From: JANXXV01 sp038230275
GTDB lineage: Bacteria > Acidobacteriota > Terriglobia > Bryobacterales > Bryobacteraceae
Reading direction: 5' to 3'
Length of the DNA stretch: 64,000 nt
Assembly (NCBI GenBank): GCA_038230275.1
Contig: JBBRNO010000004.1
Location: 45,048-109,047, forward strand
Shown here: positions 33,078-43,228 of the stretch, one piece after another
Position numbering within the stretch: position 1 is the stretch's first letter
Layout: each line of letters opens with the position of its first letter
Made by a program: the position numbers and the translations under genes
The notes under the pieces: generated by a model
The model's database searches: none
Seen by the model: only the letters and a program-made list of their open reading frames with translations
Told to the model about the DNA's origin: nothing

Positions 33078-34523
33078 ATGCCCTCACGCTCTGATGACAT
33101 ACCCGGCGGGCGGCGCCAGTTCCTGAACAGTCTAGGCGGCGGCTTTGGGTCTATGGCGTTTGCCGCGATGGCCGCCCAGGACCGCGCCCGTGCATCGCAG
33201 CCGGAAAATCCCCTCGCACCCAAGCAACCTCACTTCCCGGCCAAGGCCAAGCGGGTGATCCTGCTCTGGATGCAAGGTGGGCCCTCGCAGATGGACCTCT
33301 TCGACTACAAGCCGCGTCTCAAGGCGGAAGCTGGTCAGCCGATTCCGTTTGCGGTAAACTCCAGCACCATCCGGTTCGCCAAGAACGCCAAGCTCATGCC
33401 GGCGATTTCTGAAATGAAGCAACAGGGCCAGTGCGGGATGTGGATGTCAGACCTCCTGCCCAAACTGGGAGAGAAGGCGGACCAGTTGTGTTGGCTGCGG
33501 GCAATGACCACGGACAGTGCAATTCACGCCGGCGCCATCCGCATCTTCCAAACTGGTTCGCTGCAGTTTGTCCGGCCGTCCATGGGCTCGTGGATTATGT
33601 ATGGGCTGGGCACTGAAAACCAGAACTTGCCCGGCTTCGTCGTCATCAGTCCAGTGCTCTATGGCGACGACGGCAGCCCGCTTCACTATTCCAACGTATT
33701 TCTGCCTTCCATCTATCAGGGAACCCGCATTGGAAACTCACGAACTCCCGTGAAGCAGTCCAAAATCGGCTATCTGGACGATCCCAGCCTCTCTCCGGAA
33801 CTGCAACGGCTGGACCTGGATCTCATTCAGGCGCGAAACCGGATGGACATAGAAGCAGCGGGTGAGGATCGAAACATCGAAGGGCTGATCCAGTCCTACG
33901 AACTATCCTTCCGCATGCAGGTGACTGCACCTGACGTCTTTGATTTTTCGAAGGAGTCGAAGGCCACGTTGGACCTATACGGCGTAGGAGACGACGATAC
34001 CGACAATTTCGGCAGAAAATGTTTGATGGCCCGGCGGCTGGCGGAAGCCGGAGTGCGATATATCCAGGTGACCGATGGCGGATGGGACCACCACGATAAG
34101 ATCAACACCAACTTGCGCAAGAGCGCCCGAGGGATCGACAAACCCGTTGCCGGACTGCTTACGGACTTGAAGGCGCGTGGGCTTCTGGATGACACGCTAG
34201 TGATTTGGACGGGAGAGTTCGGGCGCACGCCGTTCGACCAGACTCTCTCCGCGGCCAGTGCGAACACCGCCGGGAGAGATCACAACCCCTACTGCTGGAC
34301 GATGTTTATGGCCGGCGCCGGAGTCAAGCAGGGGACAATTTTCGGCGAAACCGACGAGTATGCCTGGAAGGGCGTCTCCGATCAGGTTCACGTTCACGAC
34401 CTGCACGCCACGATTCTGCACCTGTTGGGGTTGAATCATGAAAAACTCACCTATCGCTACAGCGGCCGGGATTTCCGGCTGACGGATGTGTACGGCAACG
34501 TCGTGAAACAGATTCTCACGTGA
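33078..34523 (+). CDS. DUF1501 protein, Tat-exported partner
   Basis: 481 residues. A twin-arginine signal (GGRRQFLNSLGGGFGSMAFA) starts the protein. The DUF1501 body shows VILLWMQGGPSQMDLFDYKP near residue 57, DDTLVIWTGEFGRTPF around 373-390 and RDHNPYCWTMFMAG, matching the sulfatase/alkaline-phosphatase-like fold to which the family is related. It starts four bases after the DUF1549/DUF1553 gene with a strong GGAGGTAAG site, so the two are co-translated and likely form a complex. Substrate unknown. Confidence 0.88.
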   Translation: MPSRSDDIPGGRRQFLNSLGGGFGSMAFAAMAAQDRARASQPENPLAPKQPHFPAKAKRVILLWMQGGPSQMDLFDYKPRLKAEAGQPIPFAVNSSTIRFAKNAKLMPAISEMKQQGQCGMWMSDLLPKLGEKADQLCWLRAMTTDSAIHAGAIRIFQTGSLQFVRPSMGSWIMYGLGTENQNLPGFVVISPVLYGDDGSPLHYSNVFLPSIYQGTRIGNSRTPVKQSKIGYLDDPSLSPELQRLDLDLIQARNRMDIEAAGEDRNIEGLIQSYELSFRMQVTAPDVFDFSKESKATLDLYGVGDDDTDNFGRKCLMARRLAEAGVRYIQVTDGGWDHHDKINTNLRKSARGIDKPVAGLLTDLKARGLLDDTLVIWTGEFGRTPFDQTLSAASANTAGRDHNPYCWTMFMAGAGVKQGTIFGETDEYAWKGVSDQVHVHDLHATILHLLGLNHEKLTYRYSGRDFRLTDVYGNVVKQILT

Positions 34524-34602
34524 GGCCATCCACGCCATTGGAAGCGCCCTGGCGCGCGTTGACGCCCCCCAGGCAATTCAGTAGACTGATGGTCAAACCA
34601 CA

Positions 34603-37059
34603 ATGAGGTACGCCCACTGGATCCTTTGTTCCATCGCGCTGGTTACACCGCTGACGGGAGCAAACTGGTCAGGCTTGCGTATCGTACCGCAAGATGTGGT
34701 TCTTGCCAAAGCCGGTGATGCACAGCATTTTCTAGTCCTGGCCCGAACCAACGATGGCCAAGAGGAAGACGTCACGAAGATATGCCGGATCTCTTCGTCG
34801 CAACCAGACGCAGTCAGCGTAGATCCGGCACAACGCACATTCACCGGCAAACAGCACGGTCAAAGTAAAATCACCGCCGAATTAGAGGGTCTCCGAGGCG
34901 CCACTTCGGTCAAAGTCGGGGACCGCCTTTCAGAGGTCGCGGTCCGGTTCTCTCCGGACGTAATCTCCGTGCTTACCATCAAAGGCTGTAACAGTTCCGG
35001 ATGCCATGGCTCGCCTGCCGGGCAGAATGGCTTCAAGCTTTCACTGTTCGGCTATGATCCGGCCGCGGACCATGAAATGATCTTGCACAAGAATGCCGGC
35101 CGGCGGGTGGATCTCACGAACGTGGAGCAAAGTCTGCTGCTTCGAAAGCCACTCTTTGACGTCCCGCACGGCGGGGGGCGGCTCCTCGCGAAAGATTCCG
35201 AGGAATATCGGACTCTCTTGAAGTGGCTGCAGCAGGGTGCCCGGCTGGATGCGGACGGAGCCCGGCTGACACGCCTCGAAATCTATCCTGGTGAACAAGT
35301 TCTTGTAGGCAAGGACGCGCAGATGTCCGCTGTGGTGATTGGACGTCTATCTGATGGCACCACTCGCGATATGACGCGTGAAGTTCGCTACTCCAGCAGC
35401 GATGAATTGGTAGCCAGCGTCAGTCCGGATGGAACAATTCGCGCGGGCGCTGCCGGTATCGCGACCATTCTCGCGCGTGGACTGGGCAACGTTGCCGCCT
35501 CTCAAATCGGAGTCATCCTGAACCGCGCTGGTGCCGATTTCCCGAAACCAGGCGCCAACAACTTCGTGGATGAGTTGGTTTATGAAAAGCTGAAGAAGTT
35601 GAACGTCAGGCCGGCGCCACTCTGCACCGACCGCGAATTTATTCGGCGCGTATTTCTGGACACCGTCGGCCTGCCCCCCACTCCACAAGAGGTCGAGCAG
35701 TTTACCGCGGACTCGCGCGCGGATAAGCGGGCGCAACTGATCGACGCCCTGCTGCAGCGCCCCGAATACGCGTCATTCTGGACTGTAAGGTTTGAGGATT
35801 GGTTTCGGAATAACCAATTAAATTCCCAAGGCCGCTCGATGGGAAAGTTCAAGGAGTGGCTCTTCGAACGGCTCGCGAAAGACAAGCCTTATGACCAGAT
35901 GGTTCGCGAGTTAGTCACCAGTGAAGGCGATACATTTCAACAGCCGGCCACGAACTTCTGGCACCCGGCGGCGGACTTCATGCTGAAAAAGTTCGACGTG
36001 AAGAAAGCGGCTCCGACGGTTTCACGCCTTTTTCTCGGCATTCGCATGGAGTGCGCGGAATGCCACAATCACCCCTTGGAAAATTTCACCCAAGATGACT
36101 TCTACGGTCTTTCGGCGTTTTTCGCTCGGATGCGGGTGAAGCATGGTACGGCGGAATATCGCCGCACCTGGTATCTGGACGAGGAAGGCGAAGTGGAACA
36201 TCCGGTGCTGAAAAAGCCTGTCCCGCCCAAATTCCTGGGTGGTGAGACGCCGCGGATTTCCCAGGGCGAAGATCGGCGCGTCTCACTAGCCAAGTGGATT
36301 ACGTCGCCGGAAAATCCATATTTTGCGCGCGCCATGGTCAACCGGATTTGGCACGAATACTTCCAGACGGGAATTGTTGAGCCATTCGATGATTTCCGCT
36401 CCACCAATCCGCCCAGCAATCGGGAATTGCTGGACCGGCTGGCGGCCTTTTTCATTGACAGCGGCTTCCATCTCAAGGCACTGCACCGGCTGATTCTGAA
36501 CTCGCGGACATATCAGCTTTCTTCGCGGCCAGTCACTCCAGCCAACGAGGAAAAACTGGAGCGGCTGCTGTTTGCCCGCTATGAAGTCCGCAAACTGCCG
36601 GCCGAAGCACACCTTGACGCCATCAGTCAGGTGACTGGCGTTGCCCATCCGTTTCGCAATTATCCGGAAGGGACCCGCGCCATGGATGTGGATGCCGCTG
36701 ATGCGCCGGACTACTTTCTGGTGGCTTTCGGATTCCCGCGCCGCGACATTATTTGCGAGCGCGCCAAGTCTCCAACTTTGGGCCAGGCGCTGCACATGAT
36801 CAACGGCGACACCGTTTTGAAAAAAGTGCAGGCGCCGGACAACGATCTATCGCGCTGGCTCGCCGAAGGGTGGCCTGACAATCGAATTGTAGAAGTGATT
36901 TACGAACGCGCGTATGCGCGCCCTCCTTCGGAAAGGGAACGCGAAACCGTCAGCGACTTCCTAACGAGCCAGCAATCCACCGGCAGTTCGCGCCGGCGTG
37001 CGCTGGAGGGGGTACTCTGGACCGTGCTCAATTCCAAAGAATTCCAGGTGAACCACTGA
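34603..37059 (+). CDS. Secreted DUF1549-DUF1553 protein with Ig-like N-domains
   Basis: 818 residues, signal peptide HWILCSIALVTPLTG. A BIG2-type Ig-like part at about 25-110 (ARTNDGQEEDV) is followed by a CX4CH motif (CNSSGCHGSP) in place of the usual CX2CH, a second Ig-like part at 220-300, DUF1549 at about 325-530 (YEKLKKLNVRPAPLCTDREF, second haem motif CAECHNHPLENF) and DUF1553 at about 560-815 (NPYFARAMVNRIWHEYF). It differs from the protein at 30536 by the Ig-like domains and absent coiled coil, so the two are divergent paralogues. Followed after 15 bases by its own DUF1501 gene. Confidence 0.85.
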   Translation: MRYAHWILCSIALVTPLTGANWSGLRIVPQDVVLAKAGDAQHFLVLARTNDGQEEDVTKICRISSSQPDAVSVDPAQRTFTGKQHGQSKITAELEGLRGATSVKVGDRLSEVAVRFSPDVISVLTIKGCNSSGCHGSPAGQNGFKLSLFGYDPAADHEMILHKNAGRRVDLTNVEQSLLLRKPLFDVPHGGGRLLAKDSEEYRTLLKWLQQGARLDADGARLTRLEIYPGEQVLVGKDAQMSAVVIGRLSDGTTRDMTREVRYSSSDELVASVSPDGTIRAGAAGIATILARGLGNVAASQIGVILNRAGADFPKPGANNFVDELVYEKLKKLNVRPAPLCTDREFIRRVFLDTVGLPPTPQEVEQFTADSRADKRAQLIDALLQRPEYASFWTVRFEDWFRNNQLNSQGRSMGKFKEWLFERLAKDKPYDQMVRELVTSEGDTFQQPATNFWHPAADFMLKKFDVKKAAPTVSRLFLGIRMECAECHNHPLENFTQDDFYGLSAFFARMRVKHGTAEYRRTWYLDEEGEVEHPVLKKPVPPKFLGGETPRISQGEDRRVSLAKWITSPENPYFARAMVNRIWHEYFQTGIVEPFDDFRSTNPPSNRELLDRLAAFFIDSGFHLKALHRLILNSRTYQLSSRPVTPANEEKLERLLFARYEVRKLPAEAHLDAISQVTGVAHPFRNYPEGTRAMDVDAADAPDYFLVAFGFPRRDIICERAKSPTLGQALHMINGDTVLKKVQAPDNDLSRWLAEGWPDNRIVEVIYERAYARPPSERERETVSDFLTSQQSTGSSRRRALEGVLWTVLNSKEFQVNH

Positions 37060-37074
37060 GGTTGAGGAGCTTTT

Positions 37075-38319
37075 ATGTTACGGCGTGATTTTATTCGGAT
37101 AGGAAGCCTGTCGTTCGGCGGCTTGAGTCTCGCCAAGCTCCTGGCCGCTGAGCAGGAGCGCACCGAACGTGCGTGCATTGTCATTTTCCAGAACGGCGGC
37201 GCCAGCCAGTTGGACACCTACGACCCGAAGCCAGATGCCCCTTCGGATATAAAGGGCAGCTTCGGCTCCGTTCCAACGTCTATCCCAGGCGTGCATTTCT
37301 CCGGTCTGCTGCCACGAAGCGCGAAGATCCTGGACCGTTTCGCGGTGATCCGCTCGATGCACTCAGACGAGGCGATCCACGAGCGCGCGCGCCAATACAT
37401 CTTCAGCGGGACCAAGCCGCGGAATGATTTACTTCAGCCGAGCTACGGCGCAGTAATGGCGAAGGAACGCGGCCCGCGCAATGGTCTGCCGCCATTCGTT
37501 GTCATTCCCGACAAAGATGTGGCAGCCGAAGCGGGCTTCCTGGGCCCTTCGTACGATCCGTTTATCGCCGGCAATCCGAACGCAAAGACGTTCTCAGTGA
37601 AGGATCTCACGCTGCCATCAGGCGTATCTTACGAAGAATCAGTTGCCCGCAAAGATCTTCTAGCCAAGCTCGACGGCGACTTCCGCGCAGCCGAACATTC
37701 GCCGCTGCTGGACAGCATGGACGAGTTCTATCGGAAGGCGTATGGCCTGATCGCCTCGCCGGCCGCCCGCAAGGCGTTCGACATGGCCGCCGAACCCGAT
37801 AAACTGCGTGATGCCTACGGCCGTACCGGCGTAGGACAGGGCTGTCTGCTAGCTCGGCGTCTGATCGAATCCGGCGTACGGCTGGCCACGGTTTTTCATG
37901 GCGGTTACGACACCCACACCGATCACGAGAAAAATACTAAACCGCTAATGACGGATTTCGATCAGGCATTTCCGGCACTGCTCGACGATCTGCAGCAACG
38001 CGGCATGTTGGCCAGTACGCTGGTCCTGGTGATCGGTGATTTCGGCCGCACGCCCAAGCTGAACTTCTCGGGTGGCCGCGATCATTGGCCGCGCGCGTTT
38101 TCCGTGGCCTTGGCGGGCGCGGGCATACGCGGCGGAGCTGTCATCGGCAGCACGGACAAACAGGCTGGCGAGCCAGTGGACCGTCCCGTGAAGGTTGAGG
38201 ATCTCGCCGCCACCGTGTACAAGGTGCTTGGTATCGATTCGCAGAAGGAATACCACGCCAATGGCCGCCCAGTCCGCATCGTAAAAGACGGCGTTCCGGT
38301 GCGGGAACTGCTGGGTTGA
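37075..38319 (+). CDS. DUF1501 protein, Tat-exported partner, second copy
   Basis: 414 residues, shorter than the copy at 33078. Twin-arginine signal LRRDFIRIGSLSFGGLSLAK. DUF1501 signatures include CIVIFQNGGASQLDTYDPKP at about 24-43, IRSMHSDEAIHERARQYIF, TLVLVIGDFGRTPKL around 322-337 and GRDHWPRAFSVALAG. A TGAGGAGCT ribosome site precedes ATG 37075. It pairs with the DUF1549/DUF1553 gene upstream and its stop overlaps a possible TTG start of the next gene (TTGA), suggesting one transcript from 34603 to at least 40475. Confidence 0.88.
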   Translation: MLRRDFIRIGSLSFGGLSLAKLLAAEQERTERACIVIFQNGGASQLDTYDPKPDAPSDIKGSFGSVPTSIPGVHFSGLLPRSAKILDRFAVIRSMHSDEAIHERARQYIFSGTKPRNDLLQPSYGAVMAKERGPRNGLPPFVVIPDKDVAAEAGFLGPSYDPFIAGNPNAKTFSVKDLTLPSGVSYEESVARKDLLAKLDGDFRAAEHSPLLDSMDEFYRKAYGLIASPAARKAFDMAAEPDKLRDAYGRTGVGQGCLLARRLIESGVRLATVFHGGYDTHTDHEKNTKPLMTDFDQAFPALLDDLQQRGMLASTLVLVIGDFGRTPKLNFSGGRDHWPRAFSVALAGAGIRGGAVIGSTDKQAGEPVDRPVKVEDLAATVYKVLGIDSQKEYHANGRPVRIVKDGVPVRELLG

Positions 38320-38324
38320 ACCGC

Positions 38325-40475
38325 ATGCGGTTTTCCTGTCCAGTCGCATTGCTCTTCGCCGCGGTAGCGTTCGCCGAAGTCCGGCCACCGGATCTCGTTC
38401 GAATCTATCCCTTGAGCGGCCAGACTGGGTCCATGATCGTGCTCGAAATTCTTGGAACTAACTTCTCGAATGTTACCGGAGTCGAGTTCGATTCCCGGGA
38501 TCTGGCTTGGGAGAAAACCATACAGTCGACTCCAGGGAAAATCACGGGACAGGTGCGGATCGCGTCCACCGCGGCGCTGGGCGCACACCGGTTGCGCGTA
38601 AACACCTTGGACGGTCCCTCGGGCTCGGGCATTTTTAATGTGGAGCAGTTCCCTTCCCTGGCAGAAGTAGAACCCAACGACCAACTGCAGCGAGCCCAAC
38701 CCATCGCATCCTTTCCGGTCAATGTGCAGGGCAGGTTAGACGGCGCGGCGGATATCGATATCTTCTCCTTCACGGTGAAAGCGGGAGAACGGCGCGTCTT
38801 CGATTTACGATCGATCGAGAATGGGTCGGCCGTTGAAACCCGAATGATCCTGCTGGACGCGGCGGGCCAGCGGATCAGCTTCAACGACGATCGTGACGAT
38901 TACAACGAGAACCCGCTGATCGAATATACATTTCGGACGGCTGGCGCCTACTACCTGAAGCTCGACCAATATCGAGGGCCGCGCGGATTCAATTTCGGGA
39001 AGAACTGTTCGTATACGCTACGAATCTCCGCGCTGCCCGTCATCACTAGCATCTATCCGCTGGCCGCCCGCGCCGGGTCGACAGTCGTCTTTCGCCTAAG
39101 CGGATCAAGCCTCCAGTCCGTGTCGAAGGTGTATCTGACGGAAATTCGCCAGGCTGAATATTCCCGGATGACTTATCCATTCACAATGCCTGTGCACTTC
39201 AGGGCCGATCCGCCAACGGGTTCCGAACAAGCGAAGGTTGACGGGAAGGTCCAGAGTTGCACTCCACAGTCGCTCAGCGTAGCCTTTGAAATCCCCGCCG
39301 CAGCTCGGCCCGGCCTGTGGCGCTTGTGGACCGTCAGCCCCACTGGATCAATCGAGGGCCTCAGCATCGATATCGTCAACTGGCCGGTGAAAGAACAAGC
39401 GTCCGCCGCCTCGGAGGGCCTGAACTCCGCCCCATTGGTTGTCAATGGAGCGCTCAGCAAACAAGGCGAGAAGCATGTTTACCGCCTGGAAGCCCGGGCC
39501 GGACAGCCACTGCATTTCTGGACTCTTGCGGCACAGTTGGGTGTACCGTTCCTGGATTCGGTCCTCATACTCAGAGACGCGTCCGGCAAAAGGGTAGCCG
39601 AGAATGACGACGTCGTGGCTGGGCAAGGAACGCTCCTGGGCAACCCCGACAGCAGCTTGTTCTTCACACCCAAGCAGGACGGCCCCTTGTTTCTTGAGGT
39701 GGCTGACCGCACCAGGCGTACAGGCCCTGGGTTTGAATATTGTCTCAAGTTCGCCAGCGAACGTCCCGGTTTTCAACTTTTCACTACGCCTGAGAACTTT
39801 ACCGTGGCGTCTGGCGGAACCGGCGAGATCAAAGTTCACTTGATCCGCGAGGCCGGGTTCGAAGGCGAGGTCAACATATGGTTTGAAGGGTTGCCCCGTG
39901 GTGTCGAATCGCGCCGTGGGCAATTTCGCGCCGACCAGTTATTCGAGCCCAACGCTGACGGCGCGGACATGATCATTCCGGATATCACGTTTCGAATGCA
40001 GGTTCCTGATTCCACTCCCATCGGTAGTTATCCGATAAGAGTGTTTGGAGCACCGGCACTTGCGCCCGCGCAAATTGTCGAGGGTCATGCCACCATGATG
40101 ATGGGTCCGCTACTGGATGCATGGAACTTCGTGCGCCGTCCCTTACCGGCGGCAACCATGACGGTGGTTCAACCGTTCGACGCAAAGTTGATGACGGACG
40201 TGCGAACGCTGCGACTGGCGCGGGGCAAGTCTGCCACTCTCCAACTCACGGTGGAGAAGGTCCCCGAAGAATCGCAATTTCGAATGGTCAACTTGCCGGA
40301 TGGCGTTCAATACCGGGTGCTTGGCCGGCAGGGCGCCCAAGTGACAGTTTCCCTGGAAGCTGGCCCGGAAACATTTACCGGCACATACGACATCGCCGCG
40401 GAGACCCAGATCGGAAACAGGAAAGCTCCCTCCACTAACATCGCGCTGTCGATTCTTGTTTCCGATGAACCATAA
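38325..40475 (+). CDS. Secreted protein with IPT/TIG and bacterial pre-peptidase (PPC) domains
   Basis: 716 residues from ATG 38325 (TTG 38316 is an alternative, overlapping the upstream stop). Signal peptide RFSCPVALLFAAVAFAE. An IPT/TIG-type Ig-like domain (LVRIYPLSGQTGSMIVLEI) leads, then a pre-peptidase C-terminal-like domain (EVEPNDQLQRAQPI, DIDIFSFTVKAGERRVFDL), a second TIG domain (VITSIYPLAARAGSTVVFRL), a second PPC domain (KHVYRLEARAGQPLHFW) and further beta-rich parts. No peptidase domain is present. Such proteins are commonly encoded directly after DUF1549/DUF1501 pairs in Acidobacteriota and Planctomycetota, suggesting a shared extracellular assembly. Confidence 0.8.
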   Translation: MRFSCPVALLFAAVAFAEVRPPDLVRIYPLSGQTGSMIVLEILGTNFSNVTGVEFDSRDLAWEKTIQSTPGKITGQVRIASTAALGAHRLRVNTLDGPSGSGIFNVEQFPSLAEVEPNDQLQRAQPIASFPVNVQGRLDGAADIDIFSFTVKAGERRVFDLRSIENGSAVETRMILLDAAGQRISFNDDRDDYNENPLIEYTFRTAGAYYLKLDQYRGPRGFNFGKNCSYTLRISALPVITSIYPLAARAGSTVVFRLSGSSLQSVSKVYLTEIRQAEYSRMTYPFTMPVHFRADPPTGSEQAKVDGKVQSCTPQSLSVAFEIPAAARPGLWRLWTVSPTGSIEGLSIDIVNWPVKEQASAASEGLNSAPLVVNGALSKQGEKHVYRLEARAGQPLHFWTLAAQLGVPFLDSVLILRDASGKRVAENDDVVAGQGTLLGNPDSSLFFTPKQDGPLFLEVADRTRRTGPGFEYCLKFASERPGFQLFTTPENFTVASGGTGEIKVHLIREAGFEGEVNIWFEGLPRGVESRRGQFRADQLFEPNADGADMIIPDITFRMQVPDSTPIGSYPIRVFGAPALAPAQIVEGHATMMMGPLLDAWNFVRRPLPAATMTVVQPFDAKLMTDVRTLRLARGKSATLQLTVEKVPEESQFRMVNLPDGVQYRVLGRQGAQVTVSLEAGPETFTGTYDIAAETQIGNRKAPSTNIALSILVSDEP

Positions 40476-40490
40476 GCCTGGAGAATCCGA

Positions 40491-41255
40491 ATGACGTCGA
40501 AACCGATGCTGGGCTACTCGCTGCCTGTAATTCTGTCGGCCAGCCTCTTCTGCTTCATCCCCTCCGCCTCCGCCAAGATCATCTTCAAGGCCGACTTCGA
40601 GACGGGCGATCTCAGCCAGTGGAGCGAAACCGGCACGCGCGGCCAGAACGCCACATCGCGAAACGTTCAGGTCGTTACCGGCATCGTCCAGCAGGGAAAG
40701 TACGCCGGCAAGTTCACTATCCACGAAGACGACGTCTTCAACGCCCAGCAGTTGCGCGTGCAAGTCGGCGGACCGAAAGTCACGGTGGAAGAAGGCTCCG
40801 ATACGTACATGTCTTTTTACATGTACATGGCCGAACCACCGAAGGACCGCGACAACTTCTTCTATTGGGAAGGGACCCCGCCGCCGAAATACGACAATGT
40901 CATGACCTGGTGGGTCCAGCCGAAAGAAGGGGGCGGGACGCTCATCAGCTACGGTACGGGAAACCTAGGCCGCAACGGTACAGAGTGGGAAGCGGATTTC
41001 GCAATCGGCAAATGGCACCAGTTGGCCATGCATATCCACTGGTCAGAGGACAAGGAAAGAGGAAACACCCGCCTGTGGTTCGACGGAGTTCTGGTCCTTG
41101 ATAAGAAGCTGAAGACCAAAGGTCCGGAGAGCGTCTACTTCTGCCAGCCCGGTATCCATCGCAGCCCGCACCGTCCGTCGGTCGACACAATCTACTTTGA
41201 CAACTTCATTCTGGCCGACACCCTGGAAGAAGTCTTGAACAAAACGCCGAAATAA
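40491..41255 (+). CDS. Secreted polysaccharide-lyase-like/LamG-like protein
   Basis: 254 residues with a signal peptide (PVILSASLFCFIPSASA). The mature part is a beta jelly roll: FKADFETGDLSQWSE near the start, SFYMYMAEPP, EADFAIGKWHQLAMHIHW and NTRLWFDGVLVLDKK. The pattern is like polysaccharide lyase families of the heparin-lyase type (PF14099) and like LamG domains. Catalytic residues could not be assigned. Its position after the DUF1501-PPC cluster suggests it acts on or binds an extracellular glycan. Confidence 0.62.
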   Translation: MTSKPMLGYSLPVILSASLFCFIPSASAKIIFKADFETGDLSQWSETGTRGQNATSRNVQVVTGIVQQGKYAGKFTIHEDDVFNAQQLRVQVGGPKVTVEEGSDTYMSFYMYMAEPPKDRDNFFYWEGTPPPKYDNVMTWWVQPKEGGGTLISYGTGNLGRNGTEWEADFAIGKWHQLAMHIHWSEDKERGNTRLWFDGVLVLDKKLKTKGPESVYFCQPGIHRSPHRPSVDTIYFDNFILADTLEEVLNKTPK

Positions 41256-41347
41256 CGGCACGGCCCAGTCTAATCGTTACGGCGCCTTGCCCGGGGGGCG
41301 TACTCTTAGCGCGTTTCGTTCTCCATCGACTATCATCTTGAGTAGAG

Positions 41348-43228
41348 ATGTTCATGAGATATTCCAACCTGACCACGATTCTGTTGACCACCATTGCGTT
41401 CTTCGGACTGGCCTCTGCACAGGACTCACCGGATTCGGTCTTGCGAGGAACCAAGCAATTCCGCAAGAGCGTGGTGGTCTCCGGACTAGCGGGGCCATGG
41501 GAACTCACCTGGGGACCCGACGGTAAGCTTTGGGTTACCGAGCGCACCGGTAAACGGGTCACACGAATCGATCCAACCAGCGGCGAGCGCAATGTCGCAA
41601 TCATGATTGACGAGGTCTCCGCGCCCGGCGGTCAGGACGGCCTATTGGGGATGGCACTTCATCCCGAGTTGCTCAAGGGTACCGGCAACGACTACGTCTA
41701 TGTCGCCTATACATACATAGACGCGCGCAAAGGGGCGGTACCAAATGTCGCCGATCCGCAGAGCCCATACCGTTTCCTTTACGGCAAGATCGTTCGCCTC
41801 TCCTACAACCCGGCGAATGGGACACTGTCGAATCCGGTCAACGTCATCGCCGGGCTGCCGGCCGGCAATGACCATGTGGCCGGGCGCCTGAAGTTTGGTC
41901 CGGACAAGAAGCTGTACTTTACGATTGGAGATCAAGGCCACAACCAACTCGGCAATTTCTGCCTTGCGGTAGAGGCCCAACGGCTGCCCGCAAAGAAAGA
42001 AATCGCTGCTAAGAACTACGTCGCCTACGTCGGTAAGTCTCTGCGGCTGAATCTGGACGGTTCGGTGCCAAAGGACAATCCGAAGCTGAATGGCGTTGTC
42101 AGTCATGTCTTCACCTACGGGCACCGCAACCCGCAGGGTCTCGACTTCGGACCCGATGGCACGCTTTACTCCTCTGAACAGGGGCCGAAAACCGACGACG
42201 AGGTGAACATTCTAAAGCGGGGTTCTAACTATGGCTGGCCGCATGTCGCCGGCATGAAAGACAACAAGGCCTATGAGTATGCCCACTGGTCGGAAGCAAC
42301 CACGCCGTGCGCACAACTACAGTTCAGCGATATTGCGATCCATCCGTCTGTGCCGCGCGAACCCGAATCGGCTTTCAAAAAGTCCATGGTTGAGCCGATC
42401 GCGACCATGTTCACAGTGCCCAGCGGCTACAACTTTCACGACCCGAAATGCAACGGCATCGACTTTGTCTGCTGGGCGACCGTGGGGGCTTCCAGCATTG
42501 AGCACTACCAGTCAAAGGGCCATGGTATTCCAGGCTGGGACAGGGTTTTGTTGGTCACCACTCTCAAGCGCGGCTCACTTTATGTCTTGCCTCTCACGCC
42601 GGACGGAAAGGCCGCAGCCAGCCACTTTTCGCGTTACTTCCAATCCGAAAACCGTTTTCGCGACACGGCCATTAGCCCCGACGGTAAGACAATTTACATT
42701 GCCACCGATCCCAGCGGCCTGGTCGAAGCGCTCGCCGGCAACGGCGCTACCACCAAGATGGAAAATCCGGGGGCCATCCTCGCCTACACTTATGTGGGTG
42801 AGGGCACGGCAGCGGACGAGCAGCGATCCGTAACCGAGGCGACGCAACCGAAAACTGGCGAGCAATCGGGTGCAGCCGCGAACGGGGCAACTGCCGGTAT
42901 GCCGCCGCAGTTTACTGCCGTGCAAGCCGTGGCGGGCAAGGCGGCCTACAACGCCAACTGCGCGGTCTGCCATGGCAGCACCATGACCAACGGTACGTTC
43001 GGCACACCACTCGCGGGCCAATACTTTAAGAATAAGTGGTCTGGCCGAACCGTCCATGCGTTCTACGATCGTGCCCAGAAGACCATGCCTCCAGCCGCTC
43101 CTTCGTCGCTGCCAAAAGATAGCTATGCCAGCATCGTCGCCTACATACTTGAAGTGAATGGATTCAAGGCGGGAGATTCGCAACTACCTCCCGGCGGCGA
43201 GGCACTGGACAAAATGATAATCAAATAG
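41348..43228 (+). CDS. PQQ-type sugar dehydrogenase fused to cytochrome c
   Basis: 626 residues with a Sec signal peptide (LTTILLTTIAFFGLASAQ). Residues 45-490 form a GSDH-type six-bladed propeller as in soluble glucose/sorbosone dehydrogenases: LAGPWELTWGPDGKLWVTER, QDGLLGMALHP, HRNPQGLDFGPDGTLYSSEQG and NILKRGSNYGWP. Residues 525-610 are a class I cytochrome c (CAVCHGSTM, axial Met probably in KTMPPA). The enzyme would oxidise a sugar or alcohol in the periplasm and pass electrons to its own haem and the respiratory chain. ATG 41348 and ATG 41354 are both possible starts. No pqq biosynthesis gene is in the window. Confidence 0.86.
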   Translation: MFMRYSNLTTILLTTIAFFGLASAQDSPDSVLRGTKQFRKSVVVSGLAGPWELTWGPDGKLWVTERTGKRVTRIDPTSGERNVAIMIDEVSAPGGQDGLLGMALHPELLKGTGNDYVYVAYTYIDARKGAVPNVADPQSPYRFLYGKIVRLSYNPANGTLSNPVNVIAGLPAGNDHVAGRLKFGPDKKLYFTIGDQGHNQLGNFCLAVEAQRLPAKKEIAAKNYVAYVGKSLRLNLDGSVPKDNPKLNGVVSHVFTYGHRNPQGLDFGPDGTLYSSEQGPKTDDEVNILKRGSNYGWPHVAGMKDNKAYEYAHWSEATTPCAQLQFSDIAIHPSVPREPESAFKKSMVEPIATMFTVPSGYNFHDPKCNGIDFVCWATVGASSIEHYQSKGHGIPGWDRVLLVTTLKRGSLYVLPLTPDGKAAASHFSRYFQSENRFRDTAISPDGKTIYIATDPSGLVEALAGNGATTKMENPGAILAYTYVGEGTAADEQRSVTEATQPKTGEQSGAAANGATAGMPPQFTAVQAVAGKAAYNANCAVCHGSTMTNGTFGTPLAGQYFKNKWSGRTVHAFYDRAQKTMPPAAPSSLPKDSYASIVAYILEVNGFKAGDSQLPPGGEALDKMIIK

